DNA of 64,000 nucleotides from Arsenicicoccus bolidensis DSM 15745 (GCF_000426385.1 NZ_AUFG01000004.1:1-64000); one strand, 5' to 3'. Positions 38,432 to 47,286 are shown, counted from the stretch's first letter. Program-made: numbers and translations. The notes: generated by a model not told the origin, from the letters alone.

Positions 38432-39119
38432 CCGCGTGGGTCCACCGGACGCGGTGGACGTCGTGCAGGTGGTGCACCCGGGCCGTGAGGTCCTCACCCC
38501 ACGGTCCCGTCCACCCGAGGTGCCAGGCCCGATCGGTGACGATCAGCGTCTGCGGGTCGCAGGTCCGCCACGGGCCACCCACCGTCTCGCGGAAGGTCAC
38601 CCGCTGGCCGTCCTGACGGGCGCCGGCGATGGCCCAGACCTTGGTCAGCAGCGACTCGTGCAGCACCCGGTCGCTCCGTGGGTCCCGCACACCGGCCAGG
38701 ACGTCCGGGAGCAGGCCGCCCTCCACCAGCCTGGTGCGTAGGCGTGCCCTGCCACCGGGGCCGAGCAGCCGTGCCGTCCGGACGAAACACTCAGCGGCGG
38801 TGCCGCCACCCAGGTCAGGGGCGTCGGTCATGATCAGCGCCGACCCCATGGCCACCGACAGGGCCTCGTCCTCGTCCAGCGCCAGCAGCGTGTCCGCCGC
38901 GGGGGAGGGGCCCTCCAGCAGGATGCTCCCCCACCGGTCCTGCGAGGTGGTGAGGCCCACCCCCGCGCCGCGCAAGGCCTCGACCTCGCGCAGGATCGTC
39001 CTGCGGCTGGTGCCGAGCTGCTCGGCCAGCCCGGCGCTCGGCCGCCCCGGCCCGCGCTGGAGCATCGAGAGCAGGCGAACGATCCGGGTGATCCGGTCGG
39101 GCGTGTCGTCGGTGGTCAC
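38400..39119 (-). CDS. HTH (DeoR-like) transcriptional regulator with degenerate WYL domain
   Basis: The 239-residue protein starts at GTG 39119 (VTTDDTPDRITR). The N-terminal winged HTH is RIVRLLSMLQ, then LAEQLGTSRRTILREVEAL. The C-terminal part resembles a WYL ligand-binding domain (RAWHLGWTGPWGEDL in place of the WYL motif; RVHHLHDVHRVRW). WYL regulators sense nucleotides or nucleic acids. Its 3' end overlaps aroB by 32 bases tail-to-tail, which marks the left border of the accessory segment. Target genes unknown. Confidence 0.75.
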   Translation of the reverse strand: MTTDDTPDRITRIVRLLSMLQRGPGRPSAGLAEQLGTSRRTILREVEALRGAGVGLTTSQDRWGSILLEGPSPAADTLLALDEDEALSVAMGSALIMTDAPDLGGGTAAECFVRTARLLGPGGRARLRTRLVEGGLLPDVLAGVRDPRSDRVLHESLLTKVWAIAGARQDGQRVTFRETVGGPWRTCDPQTLIVTDRAWHLGWTGPWGEDLTARVHHLHDVHRVRWTHAVTGAWHHDLG

Positions 39120-39412
39120 CCGTCGAGTGTGCGATCTCGCGGTCGGAGCAGAGGATGGTCCTCCACAGCCCGGTCTGGGTCGCGATGGGACGGCCGCAGA
39201 CCTGTGGACAACCCGCACGGTGGACTACGGGCGCGGTGGACTGAGGGAGCGGGGGAGGACAAGGGTGGGCGGTCCGCGGGGCTGGGTGGTGGTCGACAGG
39301 CGGACTTGCCACAGATGACGGTGCGGGTGTCATGAGACAGCACGTGTCATATGTGGCAAGCGCAGAGATCGCACCACCCCGACCCCCGGCGCGGCCCCCG
39401 GGACAGGGTGGG
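39120..39412. other. Intergenic region with nested inverted repeats
   Basis: No gene is supported in these 293 bases. They hold the start region of the HTH regulator and, at 39305-39360, a set of inverted repeats before the end of the response regulator. The middle is G-rich without obvious structure. Confidence 0.5.
39305..39360. promoter_or_regulatory. Inverted repeat CTTGCCACAxATGAC / GTCATxTGTGGCAAG
   Basis: Two 15-base arms (39305-39319 and 39346-39360) match with one mismatch. A smaller TGTC-ATGA-GACA palindrome is nested inside. It lies 52 bases after the stop of the response regulator (minus strand) and about 186 bases upstream of the HTH regulator's GTG. It may be the terminator of the two-component operon or a regulator-binding site. 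Confidence 0.5.
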
Positions 39413-40072
39413 TCAGAGCAGGCCGGCGTCGTGCATGCGGATGGCGATCTGCACGCGGTTGTCCGCCTCGAGCTTGGTCAGCAGGTGCGTGACGTGGGAC
39501 TTGACGGTGGCCACGGAGAGGTAGAGCAAGGCCGCGATGTCGGCGTTGGTGCGGCCCTCGCCGATGGCCAGCGCGATCTGCCGCTCGCGGTCCGTCAGGC
39601 CCGAGACGAGGGTGGCGGCGCGGCGCTCGCGCGTGTCGCTGGTGCGGGTGGACACGGCGTGGATGAGCTGCTGGGTCACGGTCGGCGACAGCATGGGCTC
39701 GCCGGCACGCACGCGATGGATCGCCTCCACGATGTGCGCCGGGGGAGTGTCCTTGAGGAGGAACCCGCTCGCGCCGGCGCGCAGGGCCCGCAGCACGAGG
39801 TCGTCGGCGTCGAAGGTCGTCAGCACGATGACCTCCGGGTGACCGGCGCGCGCCACCAGGTGCTCGGTGGTCGTGAGCCCGTCCTGGCGGGGCATGCGGA
39901 TGTCCATGAGCACCACCGCCGGACGCAGCTCGGTGACCAGGCGCTCGGCCTCGAGGCCGTCCCCGGCCTCGCCGACGATCTCGATGGAGGCGTCACCACC
40001 GAGGATGAGCCGCAGGCCGGCTCGCACCAGCGCGTCGTCGTCCACGAGCAGCACGCGCACGGGGTCGGTCAT
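39413..40072 (-). CDS. LuxR/NarL-family response regulator
   Basis: The 219-residue protein has a receiver domain (DDD at 11-13, phospho-acceptor D57 in VVLMDIRMP, Thr in VLTTF, Lys in GFLLKDTPP). The C-terminal LuxR HTH is LTDRERQIALAIGEG and VATVKSHVTHLLTKL. The ATG at 40072 overlaps the kinase stop by 4 bases. With the kinase it is divergent from an ABC exporter, so it probably activates that exporter. Confidence 0.95.
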   Translation of the reverse strand: MTDPVRVLLVDDDALVRAGLRLILGGDASIEIVGEAGDGLEAERLVTELRPAVVLMDIRMPRQDGLTTTEHLVARAGHPEVIVLTTFDADDLVLRALRAGASGFLLKDTPPAHIVEAIHRVRAGEPMLSPTVTQQLIHAVSTRTSDTRERRAATLVSGLTDRERQIALAIGEGRTNADIAALLYLSVATVKSHVTHLLTKLEADNRVQIAIRMHDAGLL

Positions 40073-41271
40073 GAGTCCTCCGGGGGCCAGGGCAGGTCCG
40101 CGCTGACACGATAGCCGCCCTCGGGGGCCGGCCCGTGCGTGAGCGTGCCGCCGACGATGGTCGCGCGCTCCGCGAGCCCCACCAGCCCGAGCCCGGCGCC
40201 CCCGATCGAGGCGGACGGCGGGCGCCATACGGGCATGGGCTCGTTGACCACCTCGAGGTGCAGGCCGGCCCCCGGCGCACCACGCACGAGCACCCGGGTG
40301 TCGGCGCCCGGTGCGTGCTTGCAGACGTTGGTCAGGGCCTCCTGGACCATGCGGTAGGCGTGGCGTCCGACGGCGACCGGGGGTTGCTCCCCGGCCGGGA
40401 CGTCGATCGTCAGGTGCGTGGGAAGCCCTGCGGCACCAGCCTCCTCGACGAGGGCGCCGATGTCGGCGAAGGTGGGCTGCGGCGCCTCGACGGACTCTTC
40501 CGTGCCGCCGACCGGGGTGCTGCGCAGCACGCCGAGGATCTGGCGGAGCTCGGCGAGGGCCTGCATGGAGGTGCCCTGGATGATGGCGGCCTCCTCGCGG
40601 ATCTGCTCGCGGGACAGGTCCTCCCGGTAGGCGAGGGCGCCGGCGTGCATGGACACCAACGAGATCCGGTGCGCCAGCACGTCGTGCATCTCGCGCGCGA
40701 TGCGGGTGCGCTCGCCCTCGCGCGCGGACGAGACCCGTTGTGCCTGCTCGCGCTCCGCGGTCTCGGCGCGCCATCGCCAGGTCGCGAACAGGTCGCGTCG
40801 GGCCCCGATGTAGAGCCCCCAGGCGACGTGGGCGGCGATCAGGACGACCACGATCCCGGCGTCCACCATGAGGGGCAGGGGGTCGACCGCGGGATAGATA
40901 CGACCGTTGACGACGGCCGCGAGCACCGTGGCGGCGCTCGTCAGGGCGATCGGCTGCCAGCGCCGGCGGGTCGCCACGGAGATCAGCCCGATGCCGGCGG
41001 CGCCGGCCCCCAGCACGGAGAACGCCGACAGGAGCTGCAGCGCGAGGGGGACGGCCAGGGGCCAGCGGCGGTGCAGGGGCAGCAGGGCCAGCGCGACCAC
41101 GCCGAGGCACACGTCGACGGTGCGCACCCAGCCGGCCACCGGGTTGGCCAGCAGCGGGTCGAGCATCAACCCGTACAGCGTGAGCCCGAGCGCGAGCGCC
41201 ACGACCTCTCGCCACACGTGCCCCCAGACCGAGATCGGCTCCCACCGATCTGGGGCACGGCTGCTGCTCAT
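40069..41271 (-). CDS. NarL-type sensor histidine kinase (HisKA_3)
   Basis: The 400-residue kinase has four or five N-terminal transmembrane helices (residues 22-155) with little extracytoplasmic sequence, so it may sense membrane stress or its transporter. The dimerisation/phospho-acceptor region has His196 in IAREMHDVLAHR. The ATPase domain has NVCKHAPGADT and GAGLGLVGLAERA. This short-loop kinase type is common next to ABC exporters in actinobacteria. Confidence 0.93.
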   Translation of the reverse strand: MSSSRAPDRWEPISVWGHVWREVVALALGLTLYGLMLDPLLANPVAGWVRTVDVCLGVVALALLPLHRRWPLAVPLALQLLSAFSVLGAGAAGIGLISVATRRRWQPIALTSAATVLAAVVNGRIYPAVDPLPLMVDAGIVVVLIAAHVAWGLYIGARRDLFATWRWRAETAEREQAQRVSSAREGERTRIAREMHDVLAHRISLVSMHAGALAYREDLSREQIREEAAIIQGTSMQALAELRQILGVLRSTPVGGTEESVEAPQPTFADIGALVEEAGAAGLPTHLTIDVPAGEQPPVAVGRHAYRMVQEALTNVCKHAPGADTRVLVRGAPGAGLHLEVVNEPMPVWRPPSASIGGAGLGLVGLAERATIVGGTLTHGPAPEGGYRVSADLPWPPEDS

Positions 41272-41402
41272 GGCAGCAGCCTAGGAGCCGGACGGGCGTG
41301 GGCGCGTCATCCCAAGGTCGGCGCGACCGTGGCCGATGGTCGACGGCGGTATGGCGGAAGGCCCGATGCGCGGGGCGCAGGACACGGGCCAGGCTGGTCA
41401 CC

Positions 41403-42314
41403 ATGATCGAGATCGACCACCTGACCAAGAGGTACGGCGCCTTCACCGCCGTGGACGACGTGTCCTTCACCGCCCGACCGGGCGTGGTGACCGGCTTCCT
41501 CGGGCCGAACGGCGCGGGCAAGTCCACCGCCATGCGCGTCATGTGCGGCCTGACGCCGGCCTCCTCGGGGGAGGCCCGGATCCTCGGGGCGCGCTACCGC
41601 GACCTGACCAACCCCGCCTCGCAGGTCGGCACCCTGCTCGACGCCTCGGCCCAGCACGTGGGCCGCACGGGGCGCGAGGCCCTGACCCTCGCGGCGATTG
41701 CCATCGGCGCTCCCCGCTCCCGCGTCGACGAGATGCTCTCGCTCGTCGGTCTCACGCCCGACGAGTCACGTCGCCGGCTGCGCAACTACTCCCTCGGGAT
41801 GCGCCAGCGCCTCGGCATCGCCGGCGCGCTGCTCGGCGACCCGCAGGTCCTCATCCTCGACGAGCCCGCCAACGGCCTGGACCCGCAGGGCATCCACTGG
41901 ATGCGCGGGCTGCTGCGCGGGTTCGCCGACCAGGGCCGCACGGTCCTGCTGTCCTCGCACCTGCTGCACGAGGTGGAGCAGACGGCCGACGAGATCATCA
42001 TGATCGGCCGCGGGCGCATCGTGGCCCAGGGCTCCACCCGCGAGCTGCTGGCCGGCCAGGGCACGGTCGTGGCCTCGCTCGACGGGGCCCGGCTGGCCGA
42101 GGCGCTGCGCCGGGACGGTCACGCCGTCACCGGTGCAGCCGGCGGCGAGCTGACCGTCGACGCCGACGCCGAGACCGTGGGCCGCGTCGCTCTCGAGGCC
42201 CAGGTGGTCCTCACCGCACTCCGTCCGGCGCAGGGGGCCGGGCTGGAGCAGATGTTCCTCGAGCTGACCGCGGGCGACGCGCGCGGCACCAACGGGCAGG
42301 AGGCCGCGGCATGA
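41403..42314 (+). CDS. ABC transporter ATP-binding protein (drug/lantibiotic exporter type)
   Basis: The 303-residue ATPase has Walker A LGPNGAGKST, the signature YSLGMRQRLGIAGALL, Walker B LILDEPANGLDP and switch His in SSHLLHEVEQ. A C-terminal ~80-residue domain is typical of BcrA/CcmA-like exporters. The start ATG 41403 (MIEIDHLTKRYG) was chosen over upstream in-frame codons by homology. It is divergent from the two-component genes (131 bases between starts) and overlaps the permease gene by 4. Confidence 0.93.
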   Translation: MIEIDHLTKRYGAFTAVDDVSFTARPGVVTGFLGPNGAGKSTAMRVMCGLTPASSGEARILGARYRDLTNPASQVGTLLDASAQHVGRTGREALTLAAIAIGAPRSRVDEMLSLVGLTPDESRRRLRNYSLGMRQRLGIAGALLGDPQVLILDEPANGLDPQGIHWMRGLLRGFADQGRTVLLSSHLLHEVEQTADEIIMIGRGRIVAQGSTRELLAGQGTVVASLDGARLAEALRRDGHAVTGAAGGELTVDADAETVGRVALEAQVVLTALRPAQGAGLEQMFLELTAGDARGTNGQEAAA

Positions 42315-43126
42315 GCACCGCGACGACCCACGCACGCACCGACGGCGGTGGGGCCGGCCACGGCACCGTGGCCACCACCGGCGGTCGCCCCGGCATCCCC
42401 TTCGGGCGGCTGCTCCACGTCGAGCTGCGCAAGCTCGTCGACACCGCGTCCGGGCGGTGGCTGCTCATCACGATCGGCCTGGTGACGGCCGCCGCGATCG
42501 GGCTGGTCCTCGTGTTCGCCGAGCGCGAGAGCCTGACCTTCATGACCTTCCTGGGGGCCACGTCGACGCCGCTCATGCTGCTGCTGCCCGTGCTGGGCAT
42601 CCTCACCGCCACGTCGGAGTTCTCCCAGCGGACCGGGCTGGTCAGCTTCACCCAGGAGCCGCGCCGGCTGCGGGTGGTGGCGGCCAAGGCGGTCGCCGCC
42701 TGCCTCGTCGCGGTCCTCGCCGTGGCGCTCGCGGTCGCGCTCGCCGCCGCGGCCAACGGCCTCGCCATGGCGATCAAGGACGCGCCGGGCACCTGGCCGA
42801 CCGAGTGGGCTCCCATCGGCGGGGTGCTGCTGGCGATGATCCTCAGCGTGCTGCAGGGCGTGGCCTTCGGGCTGCTCATCGTGGTGCCGGGGGCTGCCAT
42901 CGCCGCGTTCTTCATCCTGCCGACGGTGCTGACGATCCTCACCGCCAGCGTCGCGTGGTTCCGCGACGCGGCGCCCTGGATCGACACCAGCCGGTCGACC
43001 GCCCCGCTGCTGAGCGGCGAGATGACCGGCACGGACTGGCAGCACCTCGCCACGTCCTACGGCCTCTGGGTGCTGCTCCCGCTCGTGGTCGGCAGCGCGC
43101 TGCTGGCCCGTCGAGAGATCAAGTAG
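42311..43126 (+). CDS. ABC-2 type exporter permease
   Basis: The 271-residue membrane protein has six hydrophobic segments and the start of an ABC-2 permease (LLHVELRKLVDTASGRWL; ATSEFSQRTGLVSFTQEP). It pairs with the ATPase before it. The cytoplasmic N-terminus (about 30 residues) is Gly/Thr-rich. Substrate unknown; the divergent sensor kinase suggests response to an antibiotic or membrane stress. Confidence 0.88.
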   Translation: MSTATTHARTDGGGAGHGTVATTGGRPGIPFGRLLHVELRKLVDTASGRWLLITIGLVTAAAIGLVLVFAERESLTFMTFLGATSTPLMLLLPVLGILTATSEFSQRTGLVSFTQEPRRLRVVAAKAVAACLVAVLAVALAVALAAAANGLAMAIKDAPGTWPTEWAPIGGVLLAMILSVLQGVAFGLLIVVPGAAIAAFFILPTVLTILTASVAWFRDAAPWIDTSRSTAPLLSGEMTGTDWQHLATSYGLWVLLPLVVGSALLARREIK

Positions 43127-43164
43127 GCGAACGGTCGCCGACGGCACACCGACGGCACACGGCT

Positions 43165-43204
43165 CCGGGCCGGTCATCTCCGAGGGGGGAGATGCCCGGC
43201 CCGG
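43165..43204. terminator. Bidirectional terminator between permease and tusA
   Basis: A 17-bp inverted repeat (43165-43181 with 43188-43204; arm CCGGGCCGGTCATCTCC) with one mismatch and a 6-base loop lies in the 111-base gap between convergent genes. It can serve both directions, though no T-run follows. Confidence 0.75.
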
Positions 43205-43237
43205 TCGTGGTGCCCGGCGCCGACGCCGGCGGAGGGG

Positions 43238-43465
43238 CTAGGCGGACTTCTGCACGGTGATGGTCCAGCCCGCGTCACCGGCGCGGTCGAAGCTGGTCAC
43301 CGGGTAGCCGTTCTCGGCGGCCCAGCGGGGGAGGGCGTCGGTGGCCTGGGTGCAGTCGAAGTTGATGATCAGCTCGTCACCGAGCTCGATCTGCTCCATG
43401 GCCTGCTTGGCCTCGACGAGGGGGAAGGGGCAGACCTGGCCCTCGGTCCCCAGCGTGTACTTCAC
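43238..43465 (-). CDS. TusA/YeeD-family sulfur carrier protein
   Basis: The 75-residue protein has the sulfurtransferase signature with active Cys12 in GQVCPFPLVEAKQAM. Start GTG 43465 is supported by AGGAGAA upstream. TusA-family proteins shuttle persulfide sulfur, and the YeeD type works with the thiosulfate channel YeeE, whose remains lie directly upstream. With yeeE broken, it may be an orphan or serve another sulfur route. Confidence 0.88.
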   Translation of the reverse strand: MKYTLGTEGQVCPFPLVEAKQAMEQIELGDELIINFDCTQATDALPRWAAENGYPVTSFDRAGDAGWTITVQKSA

Positions 43466-43557
43466 GATCGTTCTCCTAGCGTGGGGGGGTGGGATGACGG
43501 TGCGGCCGCAGGGGCCGGGTTGCCTTGGGTTGCCTGGGTGACTGGATCCGCCCGGGG

Positions 43558-44457
43558 TCACGGGGTGGGCGTGAGGCGGAGCGTGGGGGCGGCGGGCGCC
43601 GCGGCGGCGTCCACCGCGTCGGCCCCGGTGAGCGCGCCCTCGCGGCGGTGGGTGCCGACGAAGAACTTCACGCCGATGCCGGTGCCGAGCACCATGAAGA
43701 CGAGCGCGACCCAGCCCTGGTAGGTGAACTGCGCGGTCTGGACCATGGCGTTGCCGATGGTGCAGCCGCCGGCGAGGGAGGCGCCGACGCCCATGAGCGC
43801 CCCGCCCACGACCGAGCGGGTGGCCTGGCGGGCGTCGGGGACGCGGACGCGGAACTCGCCGGACGCCTTGGCCGCGACGAAGGAGCCGACCAGCAGGCCG
43901 AGGACGAGGAACACGCCCCAGTCGACGGATGCGCCGTTGCCGGTCACGAGCCAGCGGACGAGGTTGGCCGAGGGGGTCGTGATGCCGAGCCCGTCGGGAC
44001 GACCGGCCGCGAAGCTGAGCGGCCAGGCCGCGATCGCGATGAGACCGATCACCAGGGCCGTGGCGAACGCGTGCCAGGGCTTCTCGAGCAGGAGGTGGGC
44101 CAGGCCGGAGCGGCGGGCGGGCAGGCTCGCCATAGGGACTGGCGGGAGAGGTGACGGACCGTGGCCCAGCCGACCGCGGCGACGAGCACGAGCACCAGCA
44201 CCCAGGGCGACACGCCCAGGGAGTCGTGGATCGTGGTGCCCGGCACGGTGTGCGAGCGCATCTCGGTGTTGAAGTCCTTGAGTGCGCCGTACTTCATGAC
44301 GGCGGAGAACAGGGCGTACATCCCGAGGGCGATCCACGAGCCGACCAGGCCCTCGCCGGCGCGGTAGTAGGTGCCGGTGGCGCTTGGTGGACAGCTCGAT
44401 GACGCCGAGCGACTGCAGCGCGAAGACGCCGATGCTCTGGACGGCGACGACGATCAT
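43558..44457 (-). pseudogene. YeeE/YedE-family thiosulfate transporter, decayed
   Basis: Three pieces of one YeeE protein lie in two frames. The start (MIVVAVQSIGVFALQSLGV) and the second half (GLAHLLLEKPWHAFATAL to the GGCTIGNAMVQ motif) share one frame. The middle (GTYYRAGEGLVGSWIALGMY, to VRHLSRQS) is in another. The shifts are near 44385-44392 and 44128-44140. Compared with what I know of full-length actinobacterial YeeE, the first ~40 residues (with GRFCVTG) and a segment with the first GGC motif before GTYYRAG are also missing. The whole points to a degraded gene; sequencing indels could explain the shifts but not the missing segments. Confidence 0.75.
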
Positions 44458-44568
44458 GAACGCCGTGAACCACCGGGGCAGGGGGCGGGGGGGGGAGTCA
44501 ACAAGTGTTGCTAACCATAATCCCTGCTTATGTGTTCCCGTCCAGCCCGCCCACAGGTCGGGCAGGGG
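44458..44568. promoter_or_regulatory. AT-richer gap upstream of yeeE with poly-G9 and small palindrome
   Basis: The gap has a run of nine G (44487-44495), CAACA-AG-TGTTG (44499-44510), a possible repressor site, and CATAAT (44515-44520), a good -10 on the plus strand. It lies between the yeeE remnant and the FMN protein. Its base composition differs from the surroundings and may mark a rearrangement junction. Confidence 0.4.
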
Positions 44569-46137
44569 CTACTCGGCGTCGGCGCTCTCGGGTGCCTCGC
44601 CGCCCTGCGGAGCGGTGCCGAGCATGATCGCCGAGATCTCCTCGGCGAGCGCGGGCCCGAGCTCGCCCCAGCCCGGCTCGTAGGCGTACCGCTCGCGCAG
44701 GGACACCCCGCCTCCGTCGCCGTCCAGCAGCTCCACGTCGTCCACGGTGATCAGGGCCGGGTGGAGCACGCCGCAGGCCTCGGCCACCTTCAGCAGGTCC
44801 CTCCGCACGGTCATGAGGTAGTTGGCCAGGCGCACGGACTTGAGGGCCGGATCGATGCCCCGGGCGAGCCACGGATTCTGCGTGGCCACGCCCACGGGGC
44901 ACGTGTCGGTGTGGCACTTCTGCGCCTGGATGCATCCGATGGCCAGCATGGCCTCCCGGGCGACGTTGACCATGTCGCACCCCATCGCGAAGGCCACGAC
45001 CGCGTTGTCGGGCAGGCCCAGCTTGCCGGCCCCGACGAACGTGACGTCGTCGGTCAGGCCGCGACGGGCGAAGATCGAGTAGACCCGGGGGAAGCCCAGG
45101 CGGAAGGGCAGGGACACGGAGTCGGAGAAGGTCAGCGGAGCGGCTCCGGTGCCACCCTCCCCGCCGTCGATGGTGATGAAGTCGACCCCGCGCGTGCGGT
45201 CGGCCATCAGCTCCGCCAGCTCCTCCCAGAAGGCCAGGTTGCCGACGGCGGACTTGATGCCCACGGGCAGCCCCGTGCGCTCGGCGATCGTCTCGACCCA
45301 CTCCAGCAGACCGTCGACGCTGTCGAACTCGCCGTGCCGCGAGGGGGAGATGCAGTCCTGGCCGACCGGGATGCCGCGGATCTCGGCGATCTCCTCGGTG
45401 ACCTTGGCCGCAGGCAGCACCCCGCCGAGCCCGGGCTTCGCGCCCTGGGAGAGCTTGATCTCGATGGCGCGGACCGGCGCCGACTCGACCAGCGCGGCGA
45501 GCCGGTCCAGGTCGAACCTGCCCTGCTCGTCCCGGCAGCCGAAGTAGGACGTCCCGATCTGGAAGATGAGGTCGCCGCCCTGGCGGTGGTAGGGAGACAA
45601 CCCGCCCTCGCCGGTGTTGTGCAGGGCCCCGGCGATCCCCACGCCGGCGTTGATGGCGCTGATGGCGTTGGGCGACAGCGAGCCGAAGCTCATCGCCGAC
45701 ACGTTCACCACGGACTGCGGGCGGAACGCGTGGCGCCGCCCGCGCGGGCCCCCGAGGACCTTCGCGGACGGGAGCACGACCTGCTCCGCGGCGTGGTCGT
45801 GCGACGGTGGGGCGACGTCCGCGAAGGTGCGGTGCTTGATGACCGCGTAGTTGGCGGCCTGCTCCATGTCGTTGTCGGACCCGAAGCCGAAGTAGTTGTT
45901 CTCCTTCTTGGCGGAGGCGTAGACCCAGCGCCGCTGGTCCCGGCTGAACGGGCGCTCCTCGTCGTTGGCGGCCACGACGTACTGTCGCAGCTCGGGCCCG
46001 ATCGCCTCGACCAGGAAGCGGCCGTGGCCGATCACGGGGAAGGTGCGCAGCAGCGAGTGCCGACGCTGGGTGAGGTCGTGCGCGGCGACGCCGGCGATGG
46101 CGGCGAGTCCCCCGAGGGCGGCGGTGGTGAGCTTCAT
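44569..46137 (-). CDS. FMN-binding glutamate synthase-family protein (stand-alone synthase domain)
   Basis: The 522-residue protein has an N-terminal hydrophobic stretch (about residues 1-20), then a glutamate synthase FMN/2-oxoglutarate TIM barrel: [35 protein letters not shown] and [12 protein letters not shown]. Cys residues in [15 protein letters not shown] (about 400-415) match the [3Fe-4S] ligands of GltB. The glutamine amidotransferase domain is absent, so it cannot be a complete glutamate synthase. Relatives are annotated as FMN-binding glutamate synthase family with unknown physiology. The nearby tusA/yeeE does not explain it. Confidence 0.88.
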   Translation of the reverse strand: MKLTTAALGGLAAIAGVAAHDLTQRRHSLLRTFPVIGHGRFLVEAIGPELRQYVVAANDEERPFSRDQRRWVYASAKKENNYFGFGSDNDMEQAANYAVIKHRTFADVAPPSHDHAAEQVVLPSAKVLGGPRGRRHAFRPQSVVNVSAMSFGSLSPNAISAINAGVGIAGALHNTGEGGLSPYHRQGGDLIFQIGTSYFGCRDEQGRFDLDRLAALVESAPVRAIEIKLSQGAKPGLGGVLPAAKVTEEIAEIRGIPVGQDCISPSRHGEFDSVDGLLEWVETIAERTGLPVGIKSAVGNLAFWEELAELMADRTRGVDFITIDGGEGGTGAAPLTFSDSVSLPFRLGFPRVYSIFARRGLTDDVTFVGAGKLGLPDNAVVAFAMGCDMVNVAREAMLAIGCIQAQKCHTDTCPVGVATQNPWLARGIDPALKSVRLANYLMTVRRDLLKVAEACGVLHPALITVDDVELLDGDGGGVSLRERYAYEPGWGELGPALAEEISAIMLGTAPQGGEAPESADAE

Positions 46138-46279
46138 GCCCCGAGTGTGGGCCCTGTCGCGGCCCTGCGCCGGGTGTCGGCGTGAACCGGCGCGGACGGC
46201 ATACCGGCTAGACTGGCGCGGAAACCCTGGTGACCCGAGGCGCTGCAGCGCGCCCCCGACGACAGAGATGGACGGCCCT

Positions 46280-46840
46280 GTGGCAACGACCAACGACCTC
46301 AAGAACGGCATGGTGCTCAACCTGGAGGGCCAGCTCTGGTCCGTGGTGGAGTTCCAGCACGTCAAGCCCGGCAAGGGCCCGGCCTTCGTGCGCACCAAGC
46401 TCAAGTCGGTCATGACCGGCAAGACGGTGGACAAGACCTTCAACGCCGGCACCAAGGTCGAGACGTCCAACGTCGACAAGCGCACGATGCAGTACCTCTA
46501 CAAGGACGGCACCGACTTCGTCTTCATGGACGGCAAGACCTACGACCAGCTCCACGTGAGCGAGACGGTCGTGGGATCGGTCGCGGACTACATGCTGGAG
46601 AACCAGGAGGCGATCGTCGCCACCCACGAGGGCGCCCCGCTCTACGTCGAGCTGCCGGCCTCCGTGGTCCTCGAGATCACCTACACCGAGCCGGGCCTGC
46701 AGGGCGACCGCTCCACCGGCGGCACCAAGCCGGCCACCCTCGAGACCGGTGCGCAGATCGCCGTCCCGCTCTTCCTCGAGACCGGCACCAAGGTCAAGGT
46801 CGACACCCGCGACGGCTCCTACCTCGGTCGCGTCAACTGA
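46280..46840 (+). CDS. efp: Elongation factor P
   Basis: The 186-residue factor relieves ribosome stalling at polyproline. It has three beta-barrel domains: KOW-like N-terminus ([19 protein letters not shown]), OB middle domain and C-terminal [19 protein letters not shown] signature. The tip loop is PGKGP with Lys32 flanked by Gly and Pro, the actinobacterial subtype reported to work with unmodified Lys; no modification enzyme gene is nearby. GTG 46280; a TAGACT -10-like box is at 46209-46214. nusB follows after one base. Confidence 0.97.
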   Translation: MATTNDLKNGMVLNLEGQLWSVVEFQHVKPGKGPAFVRTKLKSVMTGKTVDKTFNAGTKVETSNVDKRTMQYLYKDGTDFVFMDGKTYDQLHVSETVVGSVADYMLENQEAIVATHEGAPLYVELPASVVLEITYTEPGLQGDRSTGGTKPATLETGAQIAVPLFLETGTKVKVDTRDGSYLGRVN

Positions 46841-46841
46841 C

Positions 46842-47267
46842 GTGTCGGCTCGATCCAAGGCCCGCAAGCGGGCGCTCGACATCCTCTTCGAGGCCGAGTC
46901 TCGGGGGATGAACGCCTCCGACCTGCTCGCCGAGCGGCTCGCGTCGCCGGTCCGGGCCGGTCAGGACGACCACCCCGTGCCGGAGTACTCCTCGACCCTG
47001 GTCCAGGGCGTCGTCCGGCACTGGGCGTCGATCGACGAGGCGTTGACGACCTACGCGCAGGGCTGGACCCTCGACCGGATGCCCGCCGTGGACCGCGCGA
47101 TCCTGCGCCTCGGCGCGTTCGAGCTGGTCTACGGCGACGAGGTGCCCGAGGGCGTCGCGATCGCCGAGGCCGTCGCCCTGGCCCGTGAGCTGTCCACCGA
47201 CGAGTCCCCGACCTTCGTCAACGGGCTCCTCGGGCGGCTGCAGCAGGTCAAGCCCACCCTGGTCTGA
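46842..47267 (+). CDS. nusB: Transcription antitermination factor NusB
   Basis: The 141-residue all-helical protein binds the boxA of rRNA leaders with NusE. It begins ARSKARKRALDILFEAESR and ends in GVAIAEAVALARELSTDES and FVNGLLGRLQQ, the family's conserved C-terminal helices. GTG 46842 lies one base past the efp stop, so the two are co-translated as in mycobacteria. Confidence 0.96.
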   Translation: MSARSKARKRALDILFEAESRGMNASDLLAERLASPVRAGQDDHPVPEYSSTLVQGVVRHWASIDEALTTYAQGWTLDRMPAVDRAILRLGAFELVYGDEVPEGVAIAEAVALARELSTDESPTFVNGLLGRLQQVKPTLV

Positions 47268-47286
47268 GCCTCGGCCCGACCACGGC

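Noticed and set aside
43558-44133. A separate, intact YeeE C-terminal gene starting at ATG 44133
   Set aside because: There is no ribosome binding site, and the upstream frame reads smoothly to the same point. Missing internal parts of the family make decay the better explanation, though a split gene cannot be fully excluded.
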